This document shows positions 26,314 through 34,591 of a stretch of 64,000 bases of DNA, piece after piece. The stretch comes from CALJDF01 sp038121105 (lineage in GTDB: Bacteria > Pseudomonadota > Alphaproteobacteria > SHVP01): assembly GCA_038121105.1 (NCBI GenBank), contig JAYONB010000001.1, positions 124,001 through 188,000 on the forward strand, in the 5' to 3' direction. The notes under the pieces were generated by a model that was not told the origin of the DNA, searched no databases, and saw only the letters and a program-made list of their open reading frames with translations. Each line of letters opens with the position of its first letter. Positions within the stretch are counted from its first letter, which is position 1. The translations under genes and the position numbers were made by a program.

Positions 26314-27445
26314 GCCAACGTACGATACGATCCGCCGCTTCGCGGATCGTATCGGTTTCGCCCGCAAAGCTAATACGGATGTAGGCATGGCCTTGCTCGG
26401 CATCAAAGTCGATGCCCGGCGTAACCGCGACGCCGGTGTCATCTAACAGACGGGCGCAAAAGTCGGTGCTGTCGTTGGTCAATCTGCTGACATTGGCAAA
26501 GATGTAGAACGCGCCATCAGCTGGGGCCATCTCGGTGATGCCGCAGCGCGGGAGCGCATCAAGCAACAAATCGCGATTGCGTCGATAGACCTCGACGTTG
26601 CGTTGAAGCTCGTCACGGCAGTCGAATGCGGCCAACGCCGCGCGCTGCGACACGGCGTTAGAGGAGATGTAAAGGTTCTGTGCCACGCGCTCCATGGGCG
26701 CGGTCATGTCTTCGGGCAAGATCATCCAACCCAGTCGCCAACCGGTCATCCCATAGAATTTGGAAAACCCGTTCAGAACAATTCCGCCCGGTGCCCGGCC
26801 CAGGATCGTTTCGGCTGCATGCTCGTACGTGATCCCGTGATAGACCTCGTCGGAAATCAAACGCACACCTTCACGCGTGCAATAATCGATAATGTCGGTG
26901 AGCGGTTGTCCTACCAGCATGGTGCCGGTCGGATTGGCCGGGCTGGCGATCAACAATCCATCGACCGGTCCCGCCTCGGCCAGCATTTCCGGAGTCGGTT
27001 GAAAGCGGGTCGCCATGGTGGTCCGCAAGTACACCGGCTCGATCCCCAAAGCCTTGAACATATTTCGATACGCGGGATAACACGGTACGCCCAGCGCCAC
27101 GCGATCCCCGACGTCAAAGGCAGTGATCAAGGACAGCACAAAGCCCCCGGACGACCCGGTGGTCACCGCAATGCGCTCGATGGGCACATCGACGTCGTGC
27201 GTTTCCAGGTAGTAGCGGGCAATCCGTTCGCGAAGCGTACGTAGACCGAAGGCCTCGGTGTAACCGATCCCGCCTTCGTCCAGCGCGGCATGCGCTGCGG
27301 CAATCGCGCCGGCAGGTGCGCCCCGTCCGGGCTCGCCCACTTCGAGGTGAAGGACCGAATCGCCCTTCGCCGCTTTTTCGTTAGCGGCCTTTAGAACCTC
27401 CATTGCATAGAACGGCGCGACATCGGCGCGAGAAGAAATCTTCAT
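26306..27445 (-). CDS. Class I/II PLP-dependent aminotransferase
   Basis: A 379-residue fold-type I aminotransferase. Signatures include LHLEVGEPGRGAP near the start, ASPANPTGTM, ISDEVYHGITYE and the PLP lysine in GFSKFYGMTGWRLGW. It resembles AspC/ArAT-like enzymes that move amino groups between amino acids and 2-oxoglutarate, but the substrate cannot be told from sequence alone. The start at MKISSRADVAPF is chosen from family likeness; no Shine-Dalgarno is obvious. The last codons contain a 13-bp perfect inverted repeat shared with the 3' end of rne. A GGT-like gene ends eight bases upstream. Confidence 0.88.
   Translation of the reverse strand: MKISSRADVAPFYAMEVLKAANEKAAKGDSVLHLEVGEPGRGAPAGAIAAAHAALDEGGIGYTEAFGLRTLRERIARYYLETHDVDVPIERIAVTTGSSGGFVLSLITAFDVGDRVALGVPCYPAYRNMFKALGIEPVYLRTTMATRFQPTPEMLAEAGPVDGLLIASPANPTGTMLVGQPLTDIIDYCTREGVRLISDEVYHGITYEHAAETILGRAPGGIVLNGFSKFYGMTGWRLGWMILPEDMTAPMERVAQNLYISSNAVSQRAALAAFDCRDELQRNVEVYRRNRDLLLDALPRCGITEMAPADGAFYIFANVSRLTNDSTDFCARLLDDTGVAVTPGIDFDAEQGHAYIRISFAGETDTIREAADRIVRWLS
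26323..26354. repeat. 13-bp perfect inverted repeat at the rne/aminotransferase junction
   Basis: CGATACGATCCGC (26323-26335) and its exact complement GCGGATCGTATCG (26342-26354) flank a six-base loop. The repeat starts ten bases after the rne stop codon and lies inside the last codons of the convergent aminotransferase gene. There is no T tract, so it is not a textbook terminator. It may form the protected 3' end of rne mRNA, or act with Rho. Confidence 0.75.
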
Positions 27446-27452
27446 GGCGCGA

Positions 27453-29108
27453 CTAGAACTGCGTGCCGCCGTCGGCAAGACCAAAACCACGACCATCCGC
27501 GACGAAACGGCAGGAACTCGGATCCAACGTTGCGCCGCCGAAGCACGCAATCGCGTTGACAACTCCAAAAGTCGTTCCGTCGGTGACGCGATGTCCTGCG
27601 GCGCGCAGTGATTCGACCGTCGCCGCGGGATTACCGCGTTCCAAAACCGTGGTATCGGGATTTGGCAGCGCAAACACACGCGCTGCATTGACCGCTGTAT
27701 GCAACGGTTGCGCATCAAGAATTGCGACTGCCGCGGTACTCGCCGCGGCCACCGGCGCGGCCGGGCCGCCCGTGGCCGTCAGCCCCATCACGAACTCGCC
27801 GGTCACGCTATTGGCGATGACGATCGGAGTGACAAAGTCAGTACCGCTGCGCAGCCAACCCTGGGATCCAATGGGCACCGAAGGTGCAAAGAAGATACCG
27901 AGGTCGGGGTCCCATTTGCCGTTACCGAATGGCGCGTTCATGGTGAGGACGCAGGCGACGGCGGAACCCGTCGGATCCAAGGTCACGAAACCAGTCGTTC
28001 CGTCCTTGCCTGCACCGATCCATGGCGCAAGGTCCGGCACGTCGGATGCGGCGCGTGGCCTATGCTGCGCCGGATCGTAGTCCGTCATGAGGGCCGCAGC
28101 GCGAAAGGACGACACGTCGCCACCGCCGGCACGCTCCGCAATGGCGCGATTTGCGGCCTCGGCAATCAAGTGCGCCCGGGAAGGACTTGGTGTGCCGGCA
28201 TAGCGCCGCTGGTCGGTGAGCATCGTCCAGATTGCCGCACTCAGGGCCCCACCGCTGGGCCCTTTTGCTGAGGTGAAGTAGCTCAAATCACCAAACGCGG
28301 TTCGGCTGCTCCGCTCCCACGCCGGCAGAAACTGCTTCAGGTCGTCGACCGTCATACGGCCTCCAACATTCTGCGCGCGAAGGACTAGGTTCCGCGCAGT
28401 GTCGCCGAAATAGACGTCGCCGCCGCCCCGCACCCGAATAGCGCTCAAGACATCAGCGAGGGCGGGTTGGGCGACGACCGCGCCTTCGTTGATGGGTTGG
28501 CCTGCCTGGATGAAGGGCCCGAGGTCGCGGGCTCCCGTTGTCCCGGCATACTCGCCAGCGGCAGTCGCAAGGGCGCGTGAGGCCGGAAACCCGAACCGCG
28601 CCTTTTCCTCGGCGTCCAGTATCAGTTGCGCCCAGCGTAGCCGCCCGAATCTCGCGTGAAGCGCCGACATGCCTCTGACGGCACCTGGCACGGCAACAGC
28701 GCCACCCAATACCGGGGCGGTTGGCAAGAAGTCGATGCTTTCCGCCGTGCCGGTGACGGAATCGTAGGCGACGCACGCTCCGCCGCCAGCGATGCCCGCA
28801 GCGAGAGGATAGGTCACCGTTAGAGAAAAGAACGTGGCGACCGCGGCGTCCGCCGCCGTGCCCCCGGCCTCGAGCGCGGACAGTCCGGCTAGGGTCGCTC
28901 GCGGCTCGTCGGCGGTCACGCCGCCCAGGAAGCTGGCGGTCGCTTCGGGGCTTTGAGGCGTCATCTGGGTACAGGCGGCAATCAGCAAAAGCCCTAGCGC
29001 CGCGAATTGACGGCCCCCGCCTCGCTGCCTACGTTCTAAGACAGTCCCCCGTGCGGAGCCTGATGTGTCGCGCCTTCTTTGCCGGTTGCTCGTTCTCACC
29101 GTTCTCAT
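27453..29108 (-). CDS. Gamma-glutamyltransferase-like lipoprotein
   Basis: About 551 residues of the Ntn-hydrolase gamma-glutamyltransferase family. The large-subunit part has EAGGTAADAAVA and AGGIAGGGACVAYD-type blocks. The autocleavage site is GTTGFVTLD, where the catalytic threonine is kept but the usual TTH becomes TTG. Family glycine motifs near the end are degenerate, so substrate range is uncertain. The N-terminus ends in LLLIAAC, a lipobox, implying an exported lipoprotein. The start is unclear: no ATG, GTG or TTG gives a short signal peptide, and the only candidates (ATG 29108, GTG 29099) overlap the divergent M48 gene start. The coordinates here use ATG 29108. Confidence 0.75.
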   Translation of the reverse strand: MRTVRTSNRQRRRDTSGSARGTVLERRQRGGGRQFAALGLLLIAACTQMTPQSPEATASFLGGVTADEPRATLAGLSALEAGGTAADAAVATFFSLTVTYPLAAGIAGGGACVAYDSVTGTAESIDFLPTAPVLGGAVAVPGAVRGMSALHARFGRLRWAQLILDAEEKARFGFPASRALATAAGEYAGTTGARDLGPFIQAGQPINEGAVVAQPALADVLSAIRVRGGGDVYFGDTARNLVLRAQNVGGRMTVDDLKQFLPAWERSSRTAFGDLSYFTSAKGPSGGALSAAIWTMLTDQRRYAGTPSPSRAHLIAEAANRAIAERAGGGDVSSFRAAALMTDYDPAQHRPRAASDVPDLAPWIGAGKDGTTGFVTLDPTGSAVACVLTMNAPFGNGKWDPDLGIFFAPSVPIGSQGWLRSGTDFVTPIVIANSVTGEFVMGLTATGGPAAPVAAASTAAVAILDAQPLHTAVNAARVFALPNPDTTVLERGNPAATVESLRAAGHRVTDGTTFGVVNAIACFGGATLDPSSCRFVADGRGFGLADGGTQF

Positions 29109-30399
29109 TACCTCGATCGTCAGACCGGCGTTCGCCCAGAATCTGAGCCTGATTAGCGACGCGGAAACGGAACGCATGATCCGGGATTTCGCTGCGCCGG
29201 TGTTTGCTGCGGCTGGTCTTACCACGGATTCCGTGTCGGTCCATATCGTCAATGACCGCGCCCTCAATGCCTTTGTCGCGGGCGGTCAACGGATATTCCT
29301 TTTTACGGGTTTGCTCGTCGAGGCCGATCACCCCGGCCAGATCATCGGCGTCTTGGCACATGAGACCGGCCATATCTCAGGCAGCCACCTCGCGCGAACC
29401 CAAGATGCCTTGCGCGGCGCCAACGCAATTGCCGTGGTAGCTGCCGTCTTGGGCGTTGCCGCAGCTGTGGCTGGTGGAGGCGGTGCAGCGGGTGCGGCGG
29501 TCGTCGGCGGTGGAACCCAGGTCGCCGGCCAATCAATTCTTCAATATTCCCGTGTCCAGGAATCGGCCGCCGATCAAGCCGCCGTGCGTTTTTTGGAAGA
29601 TACCGGGCAATCCTCGCGCGGCTTGATCGAGGTCTTGCAGAAGCTGGGCGACCAGGAAGCGCTATTGCGGCGAAACCAGACTTCTTACGGCCGGACCCAT
29701 CCGCTCTCGCGAGACCGCATTCTTGCGCTAGAGAGGCTGACAAACAGTTCTCCCTCGCGCGACGCAGAGCCTACTCCGGAGCAGATAGCCGCCTTCGATC
29801 GGGTGCGCGCCAAGGTCATGGCGTTTCTAAATCCCAAGCGGGCGATGAAAGAATACGGCGAGACCGATACGAGCGTGCCGGCACGCTACGCCCGGGCGGC
29901 GGCCAATCACCAACTGACGAACCCCGATCGCGCCATCGCGGAAATCGACTCGTTAATCGCCGATTTTCCCGACGATCCGTTCTTCCATGAACTGAAGGGC
30001 CAAATCATCTTCGAAAATGGCGGTCGGGGCGATGCGATCCCACCCTTTCAACAAGCCGTCCGCCTGGCACCGCACGAACCTCTCCTCCGGCTCGCTTTGG
30101 GTCAGGCCCTTGTCGCCATGAACGATCCGGCATTGACGAAACAAGCGATCGTCCACCTGGAGGAAGCCGTTCGGATCGATCGGACATTGACCGGCGCTTG
30201 GGGCCAGTTGGCCATTGCCTATGGGCGCGACCAACAGCTTGGCATGTCGAGCTTGGCTAGCGCCGAGCAAGCCATGGGGTCCGGACGCGCAGGCGATGCC
30301 CGCGCCCACGCCACACGCGCGGAGCGACTTCTGCCGGTCGGATCTCCAGGTCATTTGCGTGCTCAAGATATCTTGAGCGCAGCCAAGCCGCGACGCTGA
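29065..30399 (+). CDS. Periplasmic M48 metalloprotease with TPR tail (BepA-like)
   Basis: A 444-residue exported protease. It has a signal peptide (first 24 residues, cleavage PAFA-Q), an M48 domain with HETGH (99-103) and the third zinc ligand in ESAADQAA, a glycine/alanine-rich hydrophobic stretch between them, and a C-terminal TPR-like helical region. This is the BepA/YfgC plan, which assists or degrades outer-membrane proteins such as LptD; lptD itself is elsewhere in this window. GTG 29065 follows GGAG by 7 bases. It is the first gene of a pair with the DsbA-like protein, and its start overlaps the likely 5' end of the divergent GGT-like gene. Confidence 0.92.
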   Translation: MSRLLCRLLVLTVLITSIVRPAFAQNLSLISDAETERMIRDFAAPVFAAAGLTTDSVSVHIVNDRALNAFVAGGQRIFLFTGLLVEADHPGQIIGVLAHETGHISGSHLARTQDALRGANAIAVVAAVLGVAAAVAGGGGAAGAAVVGGGTQVAGQSILQYSRVQESAADQAAVRFLEDTGQSSRGLIEVLQKLGDQEALLRRNQTSYGRTHPLSRDRILALERLTNSSPSRDAEPTPEQIAAFDRVRAKVMAFLNPKRAMKEYGETDTSVPARYARAAANHQLTNPDRAIAEIDSLIADFPDDPFFHELKGQIIFENGGRGDAIPPFQQAVRLAPHEPLLRLALGQALVAMNDPALTKQAIVHLEEAVRIDRTLTGAWGQLAIAYGRDQQLGMSSLASAEQAMGSGRAGDARAHATRAERLLPVGSPGHLRAQDILSAAKPRR

Positions 30400-30412
30400 T
30401 ATCACTAGCGCC

Positions 30413-31198
30413 ATGATTAGATTTGTCCCCGCGGTGATGGCCGCGCTCTTGTTCGTTGCCCCTGCTCTCGCCCAGCACAGTGCCCCGCAAACCGACGAAA
30501 AGATTCTGGAGTCGGTCGACCCGGAGGCGCGCCGGATAACCGAGGCGATTGTTAGGGACTACATCCTTCGCAATCCGGAAATCGTGCTTGAGGCGATCCG
30601 CATCCTACAGGCGCGCGAACAAGCTGCCGCAGGGGAACGCGCCGTCCACGCCGTAGCGGCGAACAACGCCGCACTGCGCCACGACACTGCGACCCCGGTC
30701 GGCGGCAATCCCGATGGCGACGTCACCATCGTCGAATTCTTCGATTATGCCTGCCCCTACTGCCGCGACGCCCATCCGGTGCTCGCCCAACTGATGGAAG
30801 ACGATCCCAATATTCGCATCGTCTACAAGGAATTCCCGGTTCTCGGCGAAGCCTCCGTGTTCGCCGCTCGGGTCGGCATTGCCGTCCATTTGTTGGCGCC
30901 GGACCTGTACCTCGATTATCACACGGCCATGTTCGAGGCTCGCGGTCGGCTTAGCCCGGAAATCGCCCTTCAGACGGCAACCGAGGTCGGGGTCGACCGG
31001 ACGCGCCTGTTAGAGGCGGTTGAAAGCGACGAGGTCGGCCAGCTCATCAGCAAGAACCTGCAACTAGCGCAAGCGATCGGTGTGAATGGCACCCCGGGCT
31101 TCTTAATCGGCGATGCGGTCGTGCCGGGCCTCATCCCAGTCGAGCAATTCAAAGAATTGATCGCGCGCGCGCGCGAACATTGCGCAAGCTGCCAGTAG
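30413..31198 (+). CDS. Periplasmic DsbA-family thiol oxidoreductase
   Basis: A 261-residue exported thioredoxin-fold protein. A signal peptide (cleavage ALA-Q) and an N-terminal helical extension (about 25-95) are followed by the DsbA-like domain with CPYC (114-117) and the cis-proline in GTPGF. The long N-terminal helix resembles Com1/ScsC-type proteins, which oligomerise through it and can isomerise disulfides. It sits 13 bases after the M48 protease gene, which suggests joint work on envelope protein quality. A run of seven CG dinucleotides lies in its last codons (31162-31175). Confidence 0.92.
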   Translation: MIRFVPAVMAALLFVAPALAQHSAPQTDEKILESVDPEARRITEAIVRDYILRNPEIVLEAIRILQAREQAAAGERAVHAVAANNAALRHDTATPVGGNPDGDVTIVEFFDYACPYCRDAHPVLAQLMEDDPNIRIVYKEFPVLGEASVFAARVGIAVHLLAPDLYLDYHTAMFEARGRLSPEIALQTATEVGVDRTRLLEAVESDEVGQLISKNLQLAQAIGVNGTPGFLIGDAVVPGLIPVEQFKELIARAREHCASCQ

Positions 31199-31199
31199 C

Positions 31200-32189
31200 T
31201 TAGATCAACCCCCCAAGGGGCGAGGACGGGTCGGCATAGCGTTTTCGCGCCATGCGACCGGCAAGATAAGCTTGGCGGCCGGCCCGAACCGCGTGTTTCA
31301 TCGCCGAGGCCATCAGCACCGGGTTCTTGGCTTCGGCGATTGCGGTGTTGGTGATCACCGCATCGCAGCCAAGTTCCATCGCGACCGCTGCTTCGGACGC
31401 CGTGCCCACGCCGGCATCGATGATTACCGGCACGTTGGCGTTCTCGACGATAATCCGAATGGCGACAGGGTTTTGGATGCCAAGCCCGGATCCGATCGGC
31501 GCGCCTAGCGGCATGATCGCGCAACATCCGATGTCCTCAAGGCGTTTGGCTTGGATCGGATCGTCGCTGCAATAGACCATGACGTGGAATCCCTCCTTCA
31601 CCAACATCTCCGCCGCGCGCAGCGTTTCCGGCATGTCTGGGTAAAGGGTCTTCTTATCGCCCAACACCTCGAGCTTCACCAAGTCCCACCCGCCGGCCTC
31701 GCGCGCCAACCGCAGCGTGCGCACGGCCTCTTCGCCGGTGAAACACCCCGCGGTGTTGGGCAGGAAGATGTATTTCTTGGGGTCGAGGGAATCGACCAAC
31801 ATAGGTTGATTCCGATCGGTCAGATTCACGCGCCGTACGGCGACGGTGATCATCTCCGACTCGGCGGCTTCAGCGGCCCGGCGATTCTCTTCGTAGTCTT
31901 TGTATTTCCCGGTCCCGATGATGAGGCGTGAGCGCATGGTGCGGCCGGCGACGGTCCAGGTGTCCTCGGCATTCGGTTCCTTCGTAGCATCGCCGCCACC
32001 GATGAAATGGACGATTTCGATCTTATCGCCGTCGCCCAACGTGGTGGTCTCGAAGGCGCTACGCGGCACAATCTCAAGATTTCGCTCGAGCGCCACCTTT
32101 CGGGCGTCCAGATCTAGGTTTTCGAGCAGCTGGGCGACCGAAATCGGGGCGTCGAAGCGCCGCGGTTCGCCATTGATCGTCAATTCCAT
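31200..32189 (-). CDS. thiG: ThiS-ThiG fusion (sulfur carrier plus thiazole synthase)
   Basis: A 329-residue in-frame fusion. Residues 1-66 are a ThiS-like ubiquitin-fold sulfur carrier (MELTINGEPRRF ... IVHFIGGG). Residues about 77-329 are ThiG, with the Schiff-base lysine K172 in VKLEVLGDK and LPNTAGC. ThiG makes thiazole phosphate from deoxyxylulose phosphate, dehydroglycine and sulfur carried on the ThiS C-terminal glycine. Here that glycine is internal, followed directly by DATKEP, so a thiocarboxylate needs proteolysis or another route. No stop or frameshift separates the parts. I recall such fusions being annotated in related genomes. No thiE, thiO or thiF is adjacent. It converges on the DsbA-like gene with one base between. 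Confidence 0.93.
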   Translation of the reverse strand: MELTINGEPRRFDAPISVAQLLENLDLDARKVALERNLEIVPRSAFETTTLGDGDKIEIVHFIGGGDATKEPNAEDTWTVAGRTMRSRLIIGTGKYKDYEENRRAAEAAESEMITVAVRRVNLTDRNQPMLVDSLDPKKYIFLPNTAGCFTGEEAVRTLRLAREAGGWDLVKLEVLGDKKTLYPDMPETLRAAEMLVKEGFHVMVYCSDDPIQAKRLEDIGCCAIMPLGAPIGSGLGIQNPVAIRIIVENANVPVIIDAGVGTASEAAVAMELGCDAVITNTAIAEAKNPVLMASAMKHAVRAGRQAYLAGRMARKRYADPSSPLGGLI

Positions 32190-32282
32190 GGGGGCGTTTT
32201 CCGTCAACCAGATCCAAGTATGGGGTCCCGCTCGGTGGCGTTCAACACGTGTGATGGCGCTCCGAACTCCATAGCCGCACAA

Positions 32283-32310
32283 TTGTTTCGCGGAGCCGCC
32301 ATGCTATAAG
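32283..32310 (+). promoter_or_regulatory. Promoter of the aroQ-accB-accC-aat operon
   Basis: TTGTTT (32283-32288) and TATAAG (32305-32310) are 16 bases apart, a good sigma-70 pair. Initiation near 32317 would give a leader of about 27 bases before aroQ. The following genes are closely packed through aat, so this is likely the main promoter of the group. Confidence 0.6.
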
Positions 32311-32343
32311 GCGGGACATTGTCCTGCACGACGTATTTCGGTC

Positions 32344-32793
32344 ATGCCCCATTCGACGCTCATTCTGGTTCTTAACGGTCCAAACCTAAATCTGTTGGGA
32401 ACTCGAGAGACCGATATTTATGGCACCCATTCGCTGGCGGATATCGAAGCCTCGGTGCGGCAACGCGCTGCCGATGCGGGCCTAGAAGTCGAATTTCATC
32501 AGAGCAATAGCGAAGCCCAGTTGGTCGATTGGGTCCAGGGTGCCCGGGACCGGGCGGCTGGATTGATCGTCAACGCGGGAGCCTACACTCATACCTCCGT
32601 GGCGCTGCTAGACGCCTTGCGCGCCGTCGATCTCCCGATCGTGGAGGTTCATCTGTCGAACATCTTTCGCCGTGAGGAATTTCGCCACCACTCCTACGTC
32701 AGCCAGGCCGCCACCGGCATGATCAGCGGCTTCGGGCCGCAGAGTTATGACCTTGCGGTCGATGCCCTCTCATCGCTCATCAAAAATGCATAG
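32344..32793 (+). CDS. aroQ: Type II 3-dehydroquinate dehydratase
   Basis: A 149-residue dodecameric enzyme of the shikimate pathway that dehydrates 3-dehydroquinate to 3-dehydroshikimate. The signature NGPNLNLLGTRE (about 12-23) supplies the active-site tyrosine region. NAGAYTHTSVAL and EVHLSNIFRREEFRHHSYV hold the catalytic histidine and substrate-binding arginine. Length is exact for the family. It precedes accB by 11 bases; the aroQ-accB-accC order is widespread in proteobacteria. Confidence 0.97.
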   Translation: MPHSTLILVLNGPNLNLLGTRETDIYGTHSLADIEASVRQRAADAGLEVEFHQSNSEAQLVDWVQGARDRAAGLIVNAGAYTHTSVALLDALRAVDLPIVEVHLSNIFRREEFRHHSYVSQAATGMISGFGPQSYDLAVDALSSLIKNA

Positions 32794-32803
32794 GCAGTAA
32801 CGC

Positions 32804-33247
32804 ATGGGAAAACTCTCCATCGATTCGGACGTCATTCGCGAACTGGCGTCCCTTCTGGACGAAACCAACCTCAGCGAGATCGAATGGGAGGAAGCCGACA
32901 AGCGCGTTCGCGTGTCGCGCGGTGGCACCCAAGTCGTCGCGGCGGCCGCGCCGGTCGCCCCGAGTGCAGCGCCCGCCCCGGCCACCACGACTCCCGAGGA
33001 TGCCGGGAACGACCCGGGCGCCGTCAAATCGCCAATGGTTGGAACCGTCTACCTCTCACCGGAACCCGGCGCCGCCCCCTTTGCCAAGGAGGGCGACCGC
33101 GTCGCGCAGGGCCAAACGCTGTTGATCGTGGAAGCGATGAAAACCATGAACCCGATCGCCGCGCCACGCGCCGGTGTGGTGTCGAAGGTGTTGGTCGACG
33201 ACGCGACACCCGTCGAGTTCGGCCAACCCCTGATGATCGTCGAATAG
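32804..33247 (+). CDS. accB: Biotin carboxyl carrier protein of acetyl-CoA carboxylase
   Basis: A 147-residue BCCP: an N-terminal dimerisation part (about 1-40), an alanine/proline linker (about 44-66) and a C-terminal biotinyl domain with the target lysine K113 in EAMKTMN. It carries carboxybiotin between AccC and the transferase AccAD in the first step of fatty-acid synthesis. Its stop codon abuts the accC start with no gap, consistent with translational coupling to keep subunit ratios. Confidence 0.97.
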   Translation: MGKLSIDSDVIRELASLLDETNLSEIEWEEADKRVRVSRGGTQVVAAAAPVAPSAAPAPATTTPEDAGNDPGAVKSPMVGTVYLSPEPGAAPFAKEGDRVAQGQTLLIVEAMKTMNPIAAPRAGVVSKVLVDDATPVEFGQPLMIVE

Positions 33248-34591
33248 ATGCTCGAAAAGGTCTTGATCGCCAATCGCGGCGAGATCGCGCTGCGAATCCT
33301 GCGCGCCTGTCGCGAAATGGGTATTGCGACCGTCGCGGTGCATTCTACCGCCGACGAAGATGCAATGCATGTGCGTTTGGCCGACGAGGCTGTCTGCATC
33401 GGACCGCCCAGCGCAACCGACAGCTATCTCAACATTCCAGCCATCATTTCTGCCGCAGAAATCACTGAAGCCGACGCGATCCATCCGGGATACGGATTCT
33501 TGTCCGAGAATGCCAATTTCGCGTCCATCGTCGAAGAACATGGCATCACCTTTATTGGGCCGACGTCCGAACACATCAGCCTCATGGGCGACAAGGTCGT
33601 CGCCAAGGAAACCGCCAAGCGGCTCGGCATCCCGGTCGTCCCGGGTTCTGACGGTGCCATCACGAGCGAAGACGAGGCGCAAAGGGTCGCGAAGGAAATC
33701 GGCTATCCGGTAATCGTCAAGGCGGCGGCCGGCGGCGGCGGTCGAGGCATGAAGGTTGCTCGTTCGGCCAACGAGATGTCAGAGGTGTTGTCGACCGCCC
33801 GTGCCGAGTCCAAGGCGGCGTTCGGCGACGACACGCTGTACATGGAAAAATATCTGGAGAAGCCGCGGCATATCGAGATTCAGGTCGTCGGCGATACCCA
33901 TGGCAACGCCATCCATTTGGGCGAGCGCGACTGCTCCCTGCAGCGCCGGCACCAGAAGATTCTCGAAGAAGCGCCCTCTCCCGCCCTCAACGCCAAGGCT
34001 CGCGCCGAGATCGGCGAGCGCGTTGCCAGCGCGATCCGCGAACTTGGGTACCGTGGCGTCGGCACGATCGAGTTCCTCTACGAGAACGGCGAATTCTTTT
34101 TCATCGAGATGAACACGCGCCTCCAAGTCGAGCATCCGGTGACGGAGATGATCACCGGTGTCGATCTCGTGCGCGAACAGTTGCGGATTGCCTCGGGCGC
34201 AGCGTTGAGCCTTCGGCAAGAGGATGTGGTGATTAACGGGCACGCGATCGAGTGCCGGATCAACGCCGAGAATTCAAAGACCTTTGCGCCTAACCCCGGC
34301 ACGGTCACGAGCTTCCACGCACCCGGGGGCTTCGGCGTGCGGGTCGATTCCGGTTTGTACGACGGTTATTCGATTCCGCCCTATTACGACAGCCTCGTCG
34401 CCAAGCTGATCGTACATGGCGCGAATCGCAACGAATGCTTGATGCGGCTTCGTCGGACGTTACTTGAGTTCGTAATCGACGGCGTCGATACGACGATCCC
34501 CCTACACCTCGATCTCATCGAGAACAAAGACATCATGGACGGCACCTACGACATCCATTGGCTGGAGAAGTACATCGACTCGCTGAGCTGA
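33248..34591 (+). CDS. accC: Biotin carboxylase subunit of acetyl-CoA carboxylase
   Basis: A 447-residue ATP-grasp enzyme that carboxylates biotin on AccB. N-terminal GEIALRILRACREMGI, the glycine-rich ATP loop AAGGGGRGMK, the catalytic EMNTRLQVEHPVTE and the length are all canonical. It starts directly after accB, and its stop TGA overlaps the aat ATG (TGATG). Confidence 0.98.
   Translation: MLEKVLIANRGEIALRILRACREMGIATVAVHSTADEDAMHVRLADEAVCIGPPSATDSYLNIPAIISAAEITEADAIHPGYGFLSENANFASIVEEHGITFIGPTSEHISLMGDKVVAKETAKRLGIPVVPGSDGAITSEDEAQRVAKEIGYPVIVKAAAGGGGRGMKVARSANEMSEVLSTARAESKAAFGDDTLYMEKYLEKPRHIEIQVVGDTHGNAIHLGERDCSLQRRHQKILEEAPSPALNAKARAEIGERVASAIRELGYRGVGTIEFLYENGEFFFIEMNTRLQVEHPVTEMITGVDLVREQLRIASGAALSLRQEDVVINGHAIECRINAENSKTFAPNPGTVTSFHAPGGFGVRVDSGLYDGYSIPPYYDSLVAKLIVHGANRNECLMRLRRTLLEFVIDGVDTTIPLHLDLIENKDIMDGTYDIHWLEKYIDSLS

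Noticed and set aside
31162..31175. Seven CG dinucleotides in a row as a phase-variable repeat
   Set aside because: They encode ordinary Ala-Arg codons near the end of the DsbA-like gene, and dinucleotide slippage there would only alter a few C-terminal residues.
32190..32282. Partial likeness to the 3' half of a TPP riboswitch (GGATCTGGTTGACG) upstream of the ThiS-ThiG gene on the minus strand
   Set aside because: The diagnostic CUGAGA half of the THI box is missing and the stems cannot be drawn, so the resemblance is probably accidental.
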